This document shows positions 8,629 through 16,730 of a DNA stretch of 64,000 bases, piece by piece. This stretch comes from Corynebacterium massiliense DSM 45435 (GTDB taxonomy: Bacteria > Actinomycetota > Actinomycetes > Mycobacteriales > Mycobacteriaceae). A program made the translations under genes and the position numbers. The notes below the pieces were generated by a model, which ran no database searches, was not told the DNA's origin, and saw only the letters and a list, made by a program, of their open reading frames with translations. The stretch lies in contig NZ_CP063189.1 in the NCBI RefSeq assembly GCF_028609805.1, positions 1,426,001 through 1,490,000 of the forward strand. Direction: 5' to 3'. How positions within the stretch are numbered: position 1 is the first letter of the stretch; every line of letters begins with the position of its first letter.

Positions 8629-9018
8629 CTACGTCAGCTCGTCGAGCTTTTGCTCACGCATGAAGTTCTCGCGAGCCAGCGCCTCCGGGTCGTCGAAGTA
8701 GGGATCGGCTTCGTTGTAGACGACATCGACAATGGCCACGCGGCGCAGGAGCGCGGCACGGGCAATAAGCACCGAGCCGATGGCCGAGGTACCAAGCAGC
8801 AGGATGATGCTGCCCAGAATGAGCACCGCGTTCCCCCAGCTAAGGTCGCGGAAGAACACGCCCAGGAGAATGAACGTGATGCCAAAACCAGACGCCGTCG
8901 ACAGCACGGACATGCGCGCGTAGACGTCGCGGAAGCTCAAAAGGCCCGCGCCACACGTGGCGATGCTCAACGTGCCGAGGATGAGGAAGAAATCGGAGAT
9001 GATGTGAAGGATCTGCAT
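8629..9018 (-). CDS. mrpG: Mrp Na+/H+ antiporter subunit G
   Basis: This is the last gene of the mrp operon. MrpG is a small membrane subunit of the multisubunit monovalent cation/proton antiporter. The 129-residue protein has three hydrophobic segments (about 7-28, 40-60 and 65-90) and the family motif LSFRDVYARMSVLSTASGFG. It starts one base after the mrpF stop. The C-terminal 30 residues (EADPYFDDPEALAREN and beyond) form a charged cytoplasmic extension. Confidence 0.93.
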   Translation of the reverse strand: MQILHIISDFFLILGTLSIATCGAGLLSFRDVYARMSVLSTASGFGITFILLGVFFRDLSWGNAVLILGSIILLLGTSAIGSVLIARAALLRRVAIVDVVYNEADPYFDDPEALARENFMREQKLDELT

Positions 9019-9276
9019 CTAACGCTCACCTCGCATCAGTGCCCGGGCCAGCGAGACCGCCGACAGGAAGCCCACGACGGTGGCCACGAGGACGATATCG
9101 AACGTGAAGTGGGAGCCCTTCTTCCAGCCGATAAGCGCGATGAGTCCGACGAGGATGAACAAGATGGCATCCGCCGCGGACACGCGATCGGCTCGGGTGG
9201 GCCCGATGAGCATGCGGTAGCCGGCCGGCAGCGCGGTCAGCGCCAGCACGACGATGGCAATGTCTACGAAAATCAC
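9019..9276 (-). CDS. mrpF: Mrp Na+/H+ antiporter subunit F
   Basis: MrpF is an 85-residue membrane subunit with three predicted helices. It begins MIFVDIAIVVLALTALPAGY and carries GPTRADRVSAADAILFI, the conserved loop of the MnhF/PhaF family. Its start overlaps the last base of the mrpE stop codon, and mrpG follows directly, so the subunits are probably made by coupled translation. Confidence 0.93.
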   Translation of the reverse strand: MIFVDIAIVVLALTALPAGYRMLIGPTRADRVSAADAILFILVGLIALIGWKKGSHFTFDIVLVATVVGFLSAVSLARALMRGER

Positions 9277-9713
9277 TACTGCTGCCCTTCCTTCCCCGCG
9301 GCGTGCGGCGCGTCCGGCGCCGCCGTGGCACCGTCGCGCAGGCGGTCTTCGAAAAAGCGCGGGTGGACCATCACGCCGCGCAGCATGCGCTCTTCCATGT
9401 CCCGCAGGTCATCGCGAAGCTCGTCCGCGTCCGAGTTGTACATGCCGTGGACGTACATGACTCGCTGGCCTTCCGGCGTGTTCTTGCCCGCGCCGACCAC
9501 GAGGGTTCCCGGCGTGATGGTAATCAGCGCCGCGATCAGCGTGTAGTGCGCGTCCTTTTCCGACTGGCACAGGTAACGCCCGATGCCCGGGGTGGAGTCG
9601 TGGCCGCGGGAAATGATGTCTTTGAGCACCGAGATATTCGCCACCGCGAACTCTTTGAGGTACCAAGCCCAGAACGCGATGAAGCGGAACGGGAACGTTA
9701 TGACGTCGTGCAT
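9276..9713 (-). CDS. mrpE: Mrp Na+/H+ antiporter subunit E
   Basis: MrpE is a membrane subunit needed for activity or assembly of the antiporter. The 145-residue protein has hydrophobic segments near residues 5-20 and 55-80, with the family pattern IAALITITPGTLVVG around 58-72. HGMYNSDADELRDDLRDMEE in the C-terminal half is typical of the cytoplasmic MrpE domain. The C-terminus ends in a disordered Ala/Gly-rich tail. The gene overlaps mrpD (TAATG) and mrpF by one base each. Confidence 0.92.
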   Translation of the reverse strand: MHDVITFPFRFIAFWAWYLKEFAVANISVLKDIISRGHDSTPGIGRYLCQSEKDAHYTLIAALITITPGTLVVGAGKNTPEGQRVMYVHGMYNSDADELRDDLRDMEERMLRGVMVHPRFFEDRLRDGATAAPDAPHAAGKEGQQ

Positions 9714-11398
9714 TACTGCATCACCGCCTCAAGGTAGGTAGTGGGATCCATCAAACCGTCGGCTGCCACGCCGGCCCACCGCAGAAGAACCTCGGCGCCT
9801 AGGCCGATGGCAAGGGTCAGCAGCGCAGTGATAACCGCCGGGGCGCCGAGCCAGAAGCCAACGCGGGGCTTAGCGTCCGCGGTGTCCTCGATGACGTAGG
9901 CCTCGTCTTCGTAGCGCTCCTGGGTGACCACGCGGGTGGCGCTGCCCACCGGGGCATCGTTAGCCGCCTGCTCCGCCGGGGTCTCCGGGTAGCTCGCCAC
10001 GCCGCCACCCAGGGTGGCGTTGGGGCCATCCGGATCCTGATCCTGGCGGGGCGCGGTGGCCGGCAGAGTGCGGTCGCCCCAGAACATGCCCTTCCAAATC
10101 TTGAGCATGGACAGCAACGTGATGAGCGAAACCACGATCATCGCAAAGAAAGCGTAGACCTGCCCGGCCTGCCAGGTGCCCAGCAGGAGGCTGAACTTGG
10201 CCACGAAGCCGGAGAACGGCGGGATGCCGGCCAGCGACAGGGCCGCAGCGAAGAAGGCCACGGCCATCATCGGCTCGCGCTTGGAGATGTTGGTGATCTT
10301 GCCCAGCTCACCGGTGCCGTACTTCACCTCGACTGCGCCGGTGGACATGAATAGCGAGGCCTTCACGATCATGTGGTGGACGAGGTAGAAGATACCCGCG
10401 GTCATGCCCAGCTGAGTAAACAGCGCCACGCCCATGAGGATGTAGCCGAGCTGGGAAACCATGTGGAAAGTCAGAATCTCGCGGGTGGTCTTCTCGCCCA
10501 CCGCGCCGAAGACGCCGATGACCATCGTCAAGGTGAACAGCAAGACCAAAATCCACAGCCAGCGGGCATCGCCGTCGTAGATGATGGAGTACCAGCGGTA
10601 GAGGGCGTAGACGCCGACCTTGGTATGCAGGCCGGAAAACAGCGCCGTGACGGCCGGCGACGTGTACGGGTAGGACCGCGCCAACCAGGAGTGGATGGGC
10701 ACGACCGAGGCCTTGATGAGCATGGCGAGCATGGCGATGCTCATCGCCACCGCCGTGGCCGGGTCCTCCTTCGCCGCGCCATACAGCTGGCCCAGGTTCA
10801 CGGCGCCGTACGTGCCGTAGACCAAGCCGACGCCGGTCAGCAGCATCGTGGATGCCAGAAGGTTTGCGGTGATAAACAGCCGCATGCCGCCCAGCTGCAG
10901 GTCGCCGCCGCGGCGGTAAATAGTCATCGCGTACAGCCCGTAGCTGGGGACGAGCATGACCTCGATAAAGACGAAGAAGTTGAAGATATCGGCGGTCAGC
11001 AGCGTGCCGAAGACGCCCGTCATCAGCACCAGCGTGAGCGGCACGAAGAACGGTTCGCGGGAGTACCCGCTGGCGGCGGCAAACCACGCACACACCACGG
11101 CGAGCAAAGCCGTGGTGGTGAGCATGAGCGCGGAGAACATGTCCGCGGCGAACGGGATACCCACCAGGGAGCCCCACTCACCCAGCCGCGAAGAAATGGC
11201 AGACCCGTCCTGCGTGAGGAAGATGAGCCCAATGGAGGCGGCCAGCGCCGCGCCCAAGATGGCGAACAGGACCACGTGCTGGAACCACATCGCCTTGCGG
11301 AAGATGATGGTTAGACCCGCGCCCAGAAGCGGCACGCCCACGAACAGTGGGAGAAGCAGCGAAACGAGATCGATGTCAATTCCGAGTGGCATTACCAC
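9713..11398 (-). CDS. mrpD: Mrp Na+/H+ antiporter subunit D
   Basis: MrpD is homologous to the proton-pumping ND2/ND4/ND5 subunits of complex I and is one of the ion-translocating subunits. The 561-residue protein has about 14 membrane segments with the conserved helices FFVFIEVMLVPSYGLYAM and PAVTALFSGLHTKVGVYAL. An Asp/Glu/Ala-rich insertion of about 75 residues (roughly 435-510) lies before the last membrane helix and is expected to be cytoplasmic; most MrpD proteins are shorter here. The start overlaps the mrpC end by seven bases. Confidence 0.95.
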   Translation of the reverse strand: MVMPLGIDIDLVSLLLPLFVGVPLLGAGLTIIFRKAMWFQHVVLFAILGAALAASIGLIFLTQDGSAISSRLGEWGSLVGIPFAADMFSALMLTTTALLAVVCAWFAAASGYSREPFFVPLTLVLMTGVFGTLLTADIFNFFVFIEVMLVPSYGLYAMTIYRRGGDLQLGGMRLFITANLLASTMLLTGVGLVYGTYGAVNLGQLYGAAKEDPATAVAMSIAMLAMLIKASVVPIHSWLARSYPYTSPAVTALFSGLHTKVGVYALYRWYSIIYDGDARWLWILVLLFTLTMVIGVFGAVGEKTTREILTFHMVSQLGYILMGVALFTQLGMTAGIFYLVHHMIVKASLFMSTGAVEVKYGTGELGKITNISKREPMMAVAFFAAALSLAGIPPFSGFVAKFSLLLGTWQAGQVYAFFAMIVVSLITLLSMLKIWKGMFWGDRTLPATAPRQDQDPDGPNATLGGGVASYPETPAEQAANDAPVGSATRVVTQERYEDEAYVIEDTADAKPRVGFWLGAPAVITALLTLAIGLGAEVLLRWAGVAADGLMDPTTYLEAVMQ

Positions 11399-11739
11399 AC
11401 CACATCCTTGTCGTTATCCGGATCAACCTCCGGGCGGGTGGCATCGTCCTTCTTACCCACGGCGGCGGTGACGAACATCAGCACCGAAATGGCGAACGAA
11501 ATGACGATGGCGGTCAGGATGAACGCCTGCGGCAGCGGATCGGCTGCCTCCGTCATTTGTGAGGCGGTGTGGTGCCCGAAGGGCTCGTTTCGCCCCCACG
11601 TACCGCCAGTGGCAATGAGGATGAGGTTCACGCCGTGCGAAAGCAGCGTGAAGCCCAAGGCGATGCGCAGCATGTCGCGCCGCATCATGAGGTAGACCGA
11701 GCCGCCAATGAGGATGCCGGCAGAGATCGCAAGAGTCAT
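11392..11739 (-). CDS. mrpC: Mrp Na+/H+ antiporter subunit C
   Basis: MrpC is the NuoK-like membrane subunit. The 115-residue protein has three helices and the family motif FTLLSHGVNLILIATGG, with DPLPQAFILTAIVISFAI in helix three. The charged C-terminus (KKDDATRPEVDPDNDKDVVW) is cytoplasmic. It starts on the base after the mrpA stop and overlaps mrpD, so it belongs to the six-gene operon. Confidence 0.95.
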   Translation of the reverse strand: MTLAISAGILIGGSVYLMMRRDMLRIALGFTLLSHGVNLILIATGGTWGRNEPFGHHTASQMTEAADPLPQAFILTAIVISFAISVLMFVTAAVGKKDDATRPEVDPDNDKDVVW

Positions 11740-14682
11740 CTACTTCTCCCCTCTTTCTTTCTCGCCGTTTACCGGCGTTGCGGCCATCGTCGGGGTGTGG
11801 ACTTCCAGTCCATCTTCGCCGAAGTTGCGCTCGCGGCCCACCGCGTGGTCGAAGCGCTCGAGGCGACGCTCCTGCTCCAAGTCGAGCAGAACGTGCCGCT
11901 CCTTATCGCCCTCGCGCGGCATGCCCAGCATGTTGAAGGCACCGACGAGGACACCCATCACGGCGAGGTAGACGCCGAGGTCGAAGATCATCGACGAGGT
12001 CTGCTCCATGCCGAAGATCTCGGCGTGCAGCGCCTTGAGGAAGGCGCCGTCGAAGAAACCGATAAATCCGGTCAAGGCTGCGACCGTGACGCCCAGGCCA
12101 ATGAGCGTGAAGTACGGCCAGCGGATCGGCGCGGACGCGTTGTCCTTCGCGCCCAGGTAGAGCAACGCGATGCCGGCGGAGCCCACCAGCGCGGCCACGA
12201 AGCCGCCGCCCGGCTCGTGGTGGCCGCGTACGAAAAGCACTACCGAAAGCAGCACGATGATGGGACCGACCAGCTTGGTCGTGGTGCGGACGAACACCGC
12301 GTTCGGCCCCGGCCCGAAGAGCGGGGACCGCTTGTCCAGCAGTGTGTCGCGCAGCGGCAGCAGCCGGTTGTGGCGCAGCAGGACGGCGATGGAAATACCG
12401 GCCATGCCCAAAACCGTGAGCTCGCCGAAGGTATCGAACGCGCGGTAGTCCACGATGATGGTGTTGACGATGTTGTCGCCGCCCGTCTGCTCCGGGCCGA
12501 GGTCCAAGAAGTAGCGCGCGGCCTCGGACTTGCCGCGGCGGCCGGTCAGTCCCCAGACCGCCAGGGTCGTGGCTGCGCCCATGGCCACCGCCAGGGCAAT
12601 CGACCAGAAGTGCTGGCCGCGCTTATCGGGGGTGAACCTGTCCGGCAGGCGGTGGAGCACCAGCACCAGAACGCAGACGGACAGGATCTCCACCAGCAGC
12701 TGGGTGGTAGCGACGTCGGCAGCGCCCAGGGCGAAGAACCACAGGGTGACGCCGAAGCCGGCGATGGAGACAACCACCACGACGGTCAGGCGCGAGCGCG
12801 CCATGACCGATGCCAGCACGCCGATGGAGATGATGAGGACGAAGATCCAGTCCACCGCACGGGAGTTCTCGCCGCGCACGCTCGGGATATCGGTCAGCGT
12901 AAAGATGCCGATGATCGCGATGACCAAAAGGCCCACCAGCGGCATCGCCAAGTGGCGCCGCATCGAGGTCGTGCCGGTCGGGCGGGTGAAGTACTTGCCG
13001 CCGTATTCGATAACGCCGTTGCGCAGCATCTCCACCACATCGAGCCCCTTGACCGGGGCGCCGAAGTTGGTGAGGGCGCGCGCCAGCTCGCGGTTGAAGT
13101 GCACGAGGACGCAGCCGGCCGCGATGATGATGGCGGACAGGCCGAGCGGGATGTTGACCCCGTGCCATACCGCCAAGTGGATGTCCTGCTCAAAGCCACC
13201 GGTGGCAGCCAGGGAGGCGTCCGTCACCGGCTCGTTGAGCAGCCCCGGAACGAGGCCGAGCACGAGCGTGACGATGCCGAGCAGCGCCGGGACCATCCAG
13301 AACGCCGGGGAGGCTTCGCCGATGCGGTGCAGCTGCGCCGGCTCCTCGTGCCGCAGGCGGGACTCCGCCACCTCCTCGGCGCGCGAGTGCTTCGTCGCAC
13401 CGAAGGCACCGATGATGTAGCGCATGGAGTACGCGAAGGTGAAGATGGACGTGCCCACGATGACGCCGGCCACCAGGGTGATCAGCGAGCGGTTCATGCC
13501 GGATTCGACCACCGCGGTGATAAGGCCTTCCTTGGACACGAAGCCGAAGAGCAGCGGCAGGCCCGCCATGGACGCGCCCGCCACGACAATGGCGGTCTTC
13601 GTCACCGGCATCTTCACCACGCGCGTGTGCCGCAGCTCGCGGTAGGAACGCGTGCCGGTCTCGTGCTCGATGATGCCGACGGACATAAACAGCGCGGCCT
13701 TGAAGCACGCGTGCGCGACGGTGTGGACGATTGCCGCCGTCAGCGCCTCCGGGGTGCCCACGCCCACGATGGTGACCAGAAGTCCCAGCTGCGACATGGT
13801 CGAGTACGCGAGCAGCTCCTTCAGATCGTCGCGGGTGACTGCAGTCATCGCGCCGAAGAGCGCAGTAAACCCGCCACTGAGCACGAGCATGACGTGCCAG
13901 GCTTGGATGTCACTAAACAGCGGTGAGAAGCGCAGGATCAGGTAGATGCCGGCCTTGACCATGGCCGCCGCGTGCAGGTACGCGGAGACTGGGGCGATAG
14001 CCACCATGGAGTCCGGCAGCCAGGCCTGGAACGGGAACTGCGCCGACTTGGTGAAAGCCGCTAGGGCGACCAGCACTGCTACCCCAGTCTTGACCCCGGC
14101 GTGGTCATCCCAGACGGGCGAGGAGATGACTTCGCTCAGCTGCATCGTCCCCGTGGTGATCGCCATGATAATGACGGCCATGAGCAAGAAAAGGCCGCCC
14201 AGCACGGTCACAAGCAGGGTACGGATGGCCGGCTGGTGCCCTTTTTCGCCGGAGTTGGCGATAAGGAAGTACGAGCACAGGGTGGTCAGCTCCCAGGCGA
14301 CGTAGAAGACCATGAGGCTATCGGTGGTCACCAGCATGGCCATCGCCAGCGCGAAGCCGCAGATGTAGAAGTAGAAGGCTGTGTCTTTGTGGTGCAGATA
14401 CCGCGTGGAATACGCGAGCACGCCCGCGCCAATGACCAGCACGAGCATCAAGAAGACGAGCGACAACCCGTCCAGCCGCACACCGAAGCTCACACCCAGC
14501 GACGGCATCCAGTCCACCGATTCGGTGTGGACGGCGCCCCGGGTGTAGCTCGTGGCACCCATGACCGCTGCGGCGAGCAGCGGCAGAGCCAAGACCCAAC
14601 CTGCATTGCGGTGCAACACTCGAGACACCAGTGGCGCTGCCGCCACCGTCACCCCGAGCAGTGCGAGTAATACAAGAAGCAT
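11740..14682 (-). CDS. mrpA: Mrp Na+/H+ antiporter subunit A fused to subunit B
   Basis: This large subunit resembles NuoL and carries an MrpB module at its C-terminus, which explains why no separate mrpB exists. I chose the ATG at 14682 (MLLVLLALLGVTVAAAPLVS) rather than the GTG at 14724, because the extra 14 residues are polar and not family-like; AGGAAC precedes the ATG. The protein is about 980 residues with some 20 membrane helices. The MrpB domain starts near residue 795, with RGHHEPGGGFVAALVGS. A hydrophilic tail of about 50 residues follows. The complex exchanges cytoplasmic Na+ for external protons and supports growth under alkaline or saline stress. The promoter region holds a long dyad. 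Confidence 0.95.
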   Translation of the reverse strand: MLLVLLALLGVTVAAAPLVSRVLHRNAGWVLALPLLAAAVMGATSYTRGAVHTESVDWMPSLGVSFGVRLDGLSLVFLMLVLVIGAGVLAYSTRYLHHKDTAFYFYICGFALAMAMLVTTDSLMVFYVAWELTTLCSYFLIANSGEKGHQPAIRTLLVTVLGGLFLLMAVIIMAITTGTMQLSEVISSPVWDDHAGVKTGVAVLVALAAFTKSAQFPFQAWLPDSMVAIAPVSAYLHAAAMVKAGIYLILRFSPLFSDIQAWHVMLVLSGGFTALFGAMTAVTRDDLKELLAYSTMSQLGLLVTIVGVGTPEALTAAIVHTVAHACFKAALFMSVGIIEHETGTRSYRELRHTRVVKMPVTKTAIVVAGASMAGLPLLFGFVSKEGLITAVVESGMNRSLITLVAGVIVGTSIFTFAYSMRYIIGAFGATKHSRAEEVAESRLRHEEPAQLHRIGEASPAFWMVPALLGIVTLVLGLVPGLLNEPVTDASLAATGGFEQDIHLAVWHGVNIPLGLSAIIIAAGCVLVHFNRELARALTNFGAPVKGLDVVEMLRNGVIEYGGKYFTRPTGTTSMRRHLAMPLVGLLVIAIIGIFTLTDIPSVRGENSRAVDWIFVLIISIGVLASVMARSRLTVVVVVSIAGFGVTLWFFALGAADVATTQLLVEILSVCVLVLVLHRLPDRFTPDKRGQHFWSIALAVAMGAATTLAVWGLTGRRGKSEAARYFLDLGPEQTGGDNIVNTIIVDYRAFDTFGELTVLGMAGISIAVLLRHNRLLPLRDTLLDKRSPLFGPGPNAVFVRTTTKLVGPIIVLLSVVLFVRGHHEPGGGFVAALVGSAGIALLYLGAKDNASAPIRWPYFTLIGLGVTVAALTGFIGFFDGAFLKALHAEIFGMEQTSSMIFDLGVYLAVMGVLVGAFNMLGMPREGDKERHVLLDLEQERRLERFDHAVGRERNFGEDGLEVHTPTMAATPVNGEKERGEK

Positions 14683-14758
14683 CGTGTTGAAGGGTTCCTC
14701 AATATATATGCGCGCCGCACACACTCAGCGGGCGCTTACATGTCAGCAATGTGAAAGG

Positions 14759-14800
14759 GACGAACTACGCAGAATTCACACGGAATCCTGCGTTCGTCAA
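14759..14800 (-). promoter_or_regulatory. Imperfect dyad and candidate promoter upstream of the mrp operon
   Basis: The sequence 14759-14798 forms an inverted repeat with arms GACGAA-CTA-CGCAG-A-ATTC and GAAT-C-CTGCG-TTCGTC around ACACG. That gives 15 matched pairs, one 3-base bulge and one mismatch. On the minus strand TTGACG (14800-14795) overlaps the outer arm and could be a -35 box; with an 18-base spacer the -10 would be AATTCT, a weak match. It lies about 80-120 bases before mrpA and may be an operator or a leader hairpin. Confidence 0.4.
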
Positions 14801-14843
14801 CAGGGGATAGATTAACACGGTCTTTATCCGGCAAAACTGACAA

Positions 14844-14876
14844 CGGCCGCCTCCCCTGCGCACGGGGAGGCGGCCG
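14844..14876 (-). terminator. Terminator downstream of ftsY
   Basis: A perfect 13-base-pair stem CGGCCGCCTCCCC/GGGGAGGCGGCCG with a 7-base loop is followed on the minus strand by TTGTCAGTTTTG. It lies 33 bases past the ftsY stop and closes the acyP-smc-ftsY transcript. Confidence 0.85.
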
Positions 14877-14908
14877 GAAGGAACGTCAGAGCCGTTCAGG
14901 CGCTCGCT

Positions 14909-16681
14909 TTAGCCCAGCAGGGCGTCGACGAAGCTTTCCACTTCGAACGGAGCGAGGTCGTCTGCACCCTCGCCGAGGCCGACCAGCTTGACCGGCACGC
15001 CCAACTCTTCTTGGACTTGGAAGACAATGCCGCCCTTGGCAGTGCCATCCAACTTAGTCAGCACCACGCCGGAGATGTCCACGACCTCACGGAACACGCG
15101 GGCTTGCAGCAGGCCGTTTTGCCCCACGGTGGCGTCGATGACGAGTAGTACTTCGTCAACGTCGGTCTTCTTTTCCACTACGCGCTTGACCTTGCCCAGC
15201 TGATCCATCAGGTCAGTCTTGGTGTGGAGACGGCCCGCGGTATCCACGAGCACGACGTCGACCTGTTCTTCGACGCCCTTGGCCACGGCATCGAAGGCCA
15301 CGGACGCGGGATCCGCTCCTTCCTTACCGCGGACCGTGGTCGCACCGACGCGCCGGCCCCAGGTTTCCAGCTGGTCTGCGGCCGCGGCACGGAACGTATC
15401 GGCTGCGCCGAACAGCACCTTGTGCCCCATCGAAACCAGAACGCGGCCCAGCTTGCCGGTCGTGGTGGTCTTGCCGGTTCCGTTCACACCCACGACCAGG
15501 ACAATGGCCGGCTTGCCTTCGCTCGGCACTGCCTGGATGGACCGGTCCATCTCGGGGTGGCCGGCCTCGATGAGGGCCTCGCGCAACATCTGGCGCGCTT
15601 CCGCCTCGTTGCTCACGCCGCGCTCGGCGATCTTCTGCTGCAGCGAGTCGGTGACCTTCATCGTCGCCTTGGTACCGAGGTCAGCCATGATGAGCGTGTC
15701 CTCAATTTCCTCCCAGGCATCGTCATCCAGGTCACCCGCGGACAGGATGCCCATTAGGCCCTGGCCGATAGCGTTCTGGGACCGCGACAAGCGCCCACGC
15801 AGGCGGCCCAGCCGGCCCGCCGCAGGTTCGATGTCTTCTTCCGGCTGTGCCTCGGCGGCCGGCTCTACCGCCTCGACCTTTTCGGCGGGCTCCGGCGCGG
15901 GAGTGACCTCTCGGGCCTCCGCCGCCGACTGGGCCTGAGTATCGGCCGCTGCCGCAGCCTCTTCTGCGGATTCGGTGTCAGCGTCCGCCTCTCCGTCAGC
16001 GGCCGCGGCATCCTCGGCGTCCACTGCTTCAGTGTCCGTGGCATCAGTTTCCACGGCCTCGGCTGCCGGCTCCTCATCGGCAGGCTGCTCCGTGGTCGGT
16101 TCCTGGTCCGCAGCCTTGTCGTCAGAACCCTTATCCGCAGCGGCGGCTGCGCCCGCAACGCCGGTGGCCCCTGCCACCCCGGCAGCGCCCGCAACGCCTG
16201 AGTTGCGCTTGGCTTTATCCACCGCTTCCTGCGCCGCCTGGTGGACGTCATCGTCCTGTGAATCCGCCGAGCGCGAATCCTCGTTGCGCGGCTCGGTAGC
16301 GCGTGGCTTCACCGCGCTCGGGTCCTCCCCGCGCAGCTGCGCATTGGCGATGTCGGTGGCGTTGCGCTCCCCCGACCCTGCCGCCTTATTCTCGGTGGTC
16401 TGCTTTTCCGTCTGGTTGCCCGCGGGAACCTTTTCTGCAGCAGCCTGCTTCGGCGCCCCGCCGCCGGCCGGGGCGAAGTTGAAGCCCGACTTTGCCTGGT
16501 AATTGCCCGACTTCTCCTGCTGAGTCAGCTCCTTTTTCGGCTGATCTTCTACCGCAGGCTTGTCAAAGGAGACCTTCTTCTGCTCCCCGCGGCGCTTGCC
16601 AAAGACCACGAGGGCGATGAGCAACAAGATAAGGACAATGGCAATGCCAATGCCGATCCACAAAGCTGAATTCTGATCCAT
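14909..16681 (-). CDS. ftsY: SRP receptor FtsY with membrane anchor and long acidic domain
   Basis: FtsY is the membrane receptor for the Ffh/4.5S RNA particle. The 590-residue protein starts with a transmembrane helix (residues about 7-27, WIGIGIAIVLILLLIALVVF), as in other actinobacteria; E. coli FtsY has none. Residues about 30-290 form a highly acidic, Ala/Glu/Asp-rich low-complexity region. The NG domain follows, with P-loop GVNGTGKTTTTGK (398-410), DTAGR (about 487-491) and TKLDG (about 542-546). The gene is downstream of smc with a 49-base gap. Confidence 0.97.
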   Translation of the reverse strand: MDQNSALWIGIGIAIVLILLLIALVVFGKRRGEQKKVSFDKPAVEDQPKKELTQQEKSGNYQAKSGFNFAPAGGGAPKQAAAEKVPAGNQTEKQTTENKAAGSGERNATDIANAQLRGEDPSAVKPRATEPRNEDSRSADSQDDDVHQAAQEAVDKAKRNSGVAGAAGVAGATGVAGAAAAADKGSDDKAADQEPTTEQPADEEPAAEAVETDATDTEAVDAEDAAAADGEADADTESAEEAAAAADTQAQSAAEAREVTPAPEPAEKVEAVEPAAEAQPEEDIEPAAGRLGRLRGRLSRSQNAIGQGLMGILSAGDLDDDAWEEIEDTLIMADLGTKATMKVTDSLQQKIAERGVSNEAEARQMLREALIEAGHPEMDRSIQAVPSEGKPAIVLVVGVNGTGKTTTTGKLGRVLVSMGHKVLFGAADTFRAAAADQLETWGRRVGATTVRGKEGADPASVAFDAVAKGVEEQVDVVLVDTAGRLHTKTDLMDQLGKVKRVVEKKTDVDEVLLVIDATVGQNGLLQARVFREVVDISGVVLTKLDGTAKGGIVFQVQEELGVPVKLVGLGEGADDLAPFEVESFVDALLG

Positions 16682-16730
16682 GTCTCCCTATAGTGCCAGC
16701 TGGCGTGGCAGCGCACAGCTGGGGCATGGA

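Noticed and set aside
11569..13926. Long plus-strand open frame (785 codons) opposite mrpA
   Set aside because: It is a shadow of the Mrp coding strand; the product is extremely His/Arg/Asp-rich and has no recognisable domain.
14701..14708. AATATATAT upstream of mrpA as the operon -10 box
   Set aside because: It lies so close to the start that the ribosome binding site would be lost, and no -35 is at the right distance; the TTGACG farther upstream is a better, though weak, candidate.
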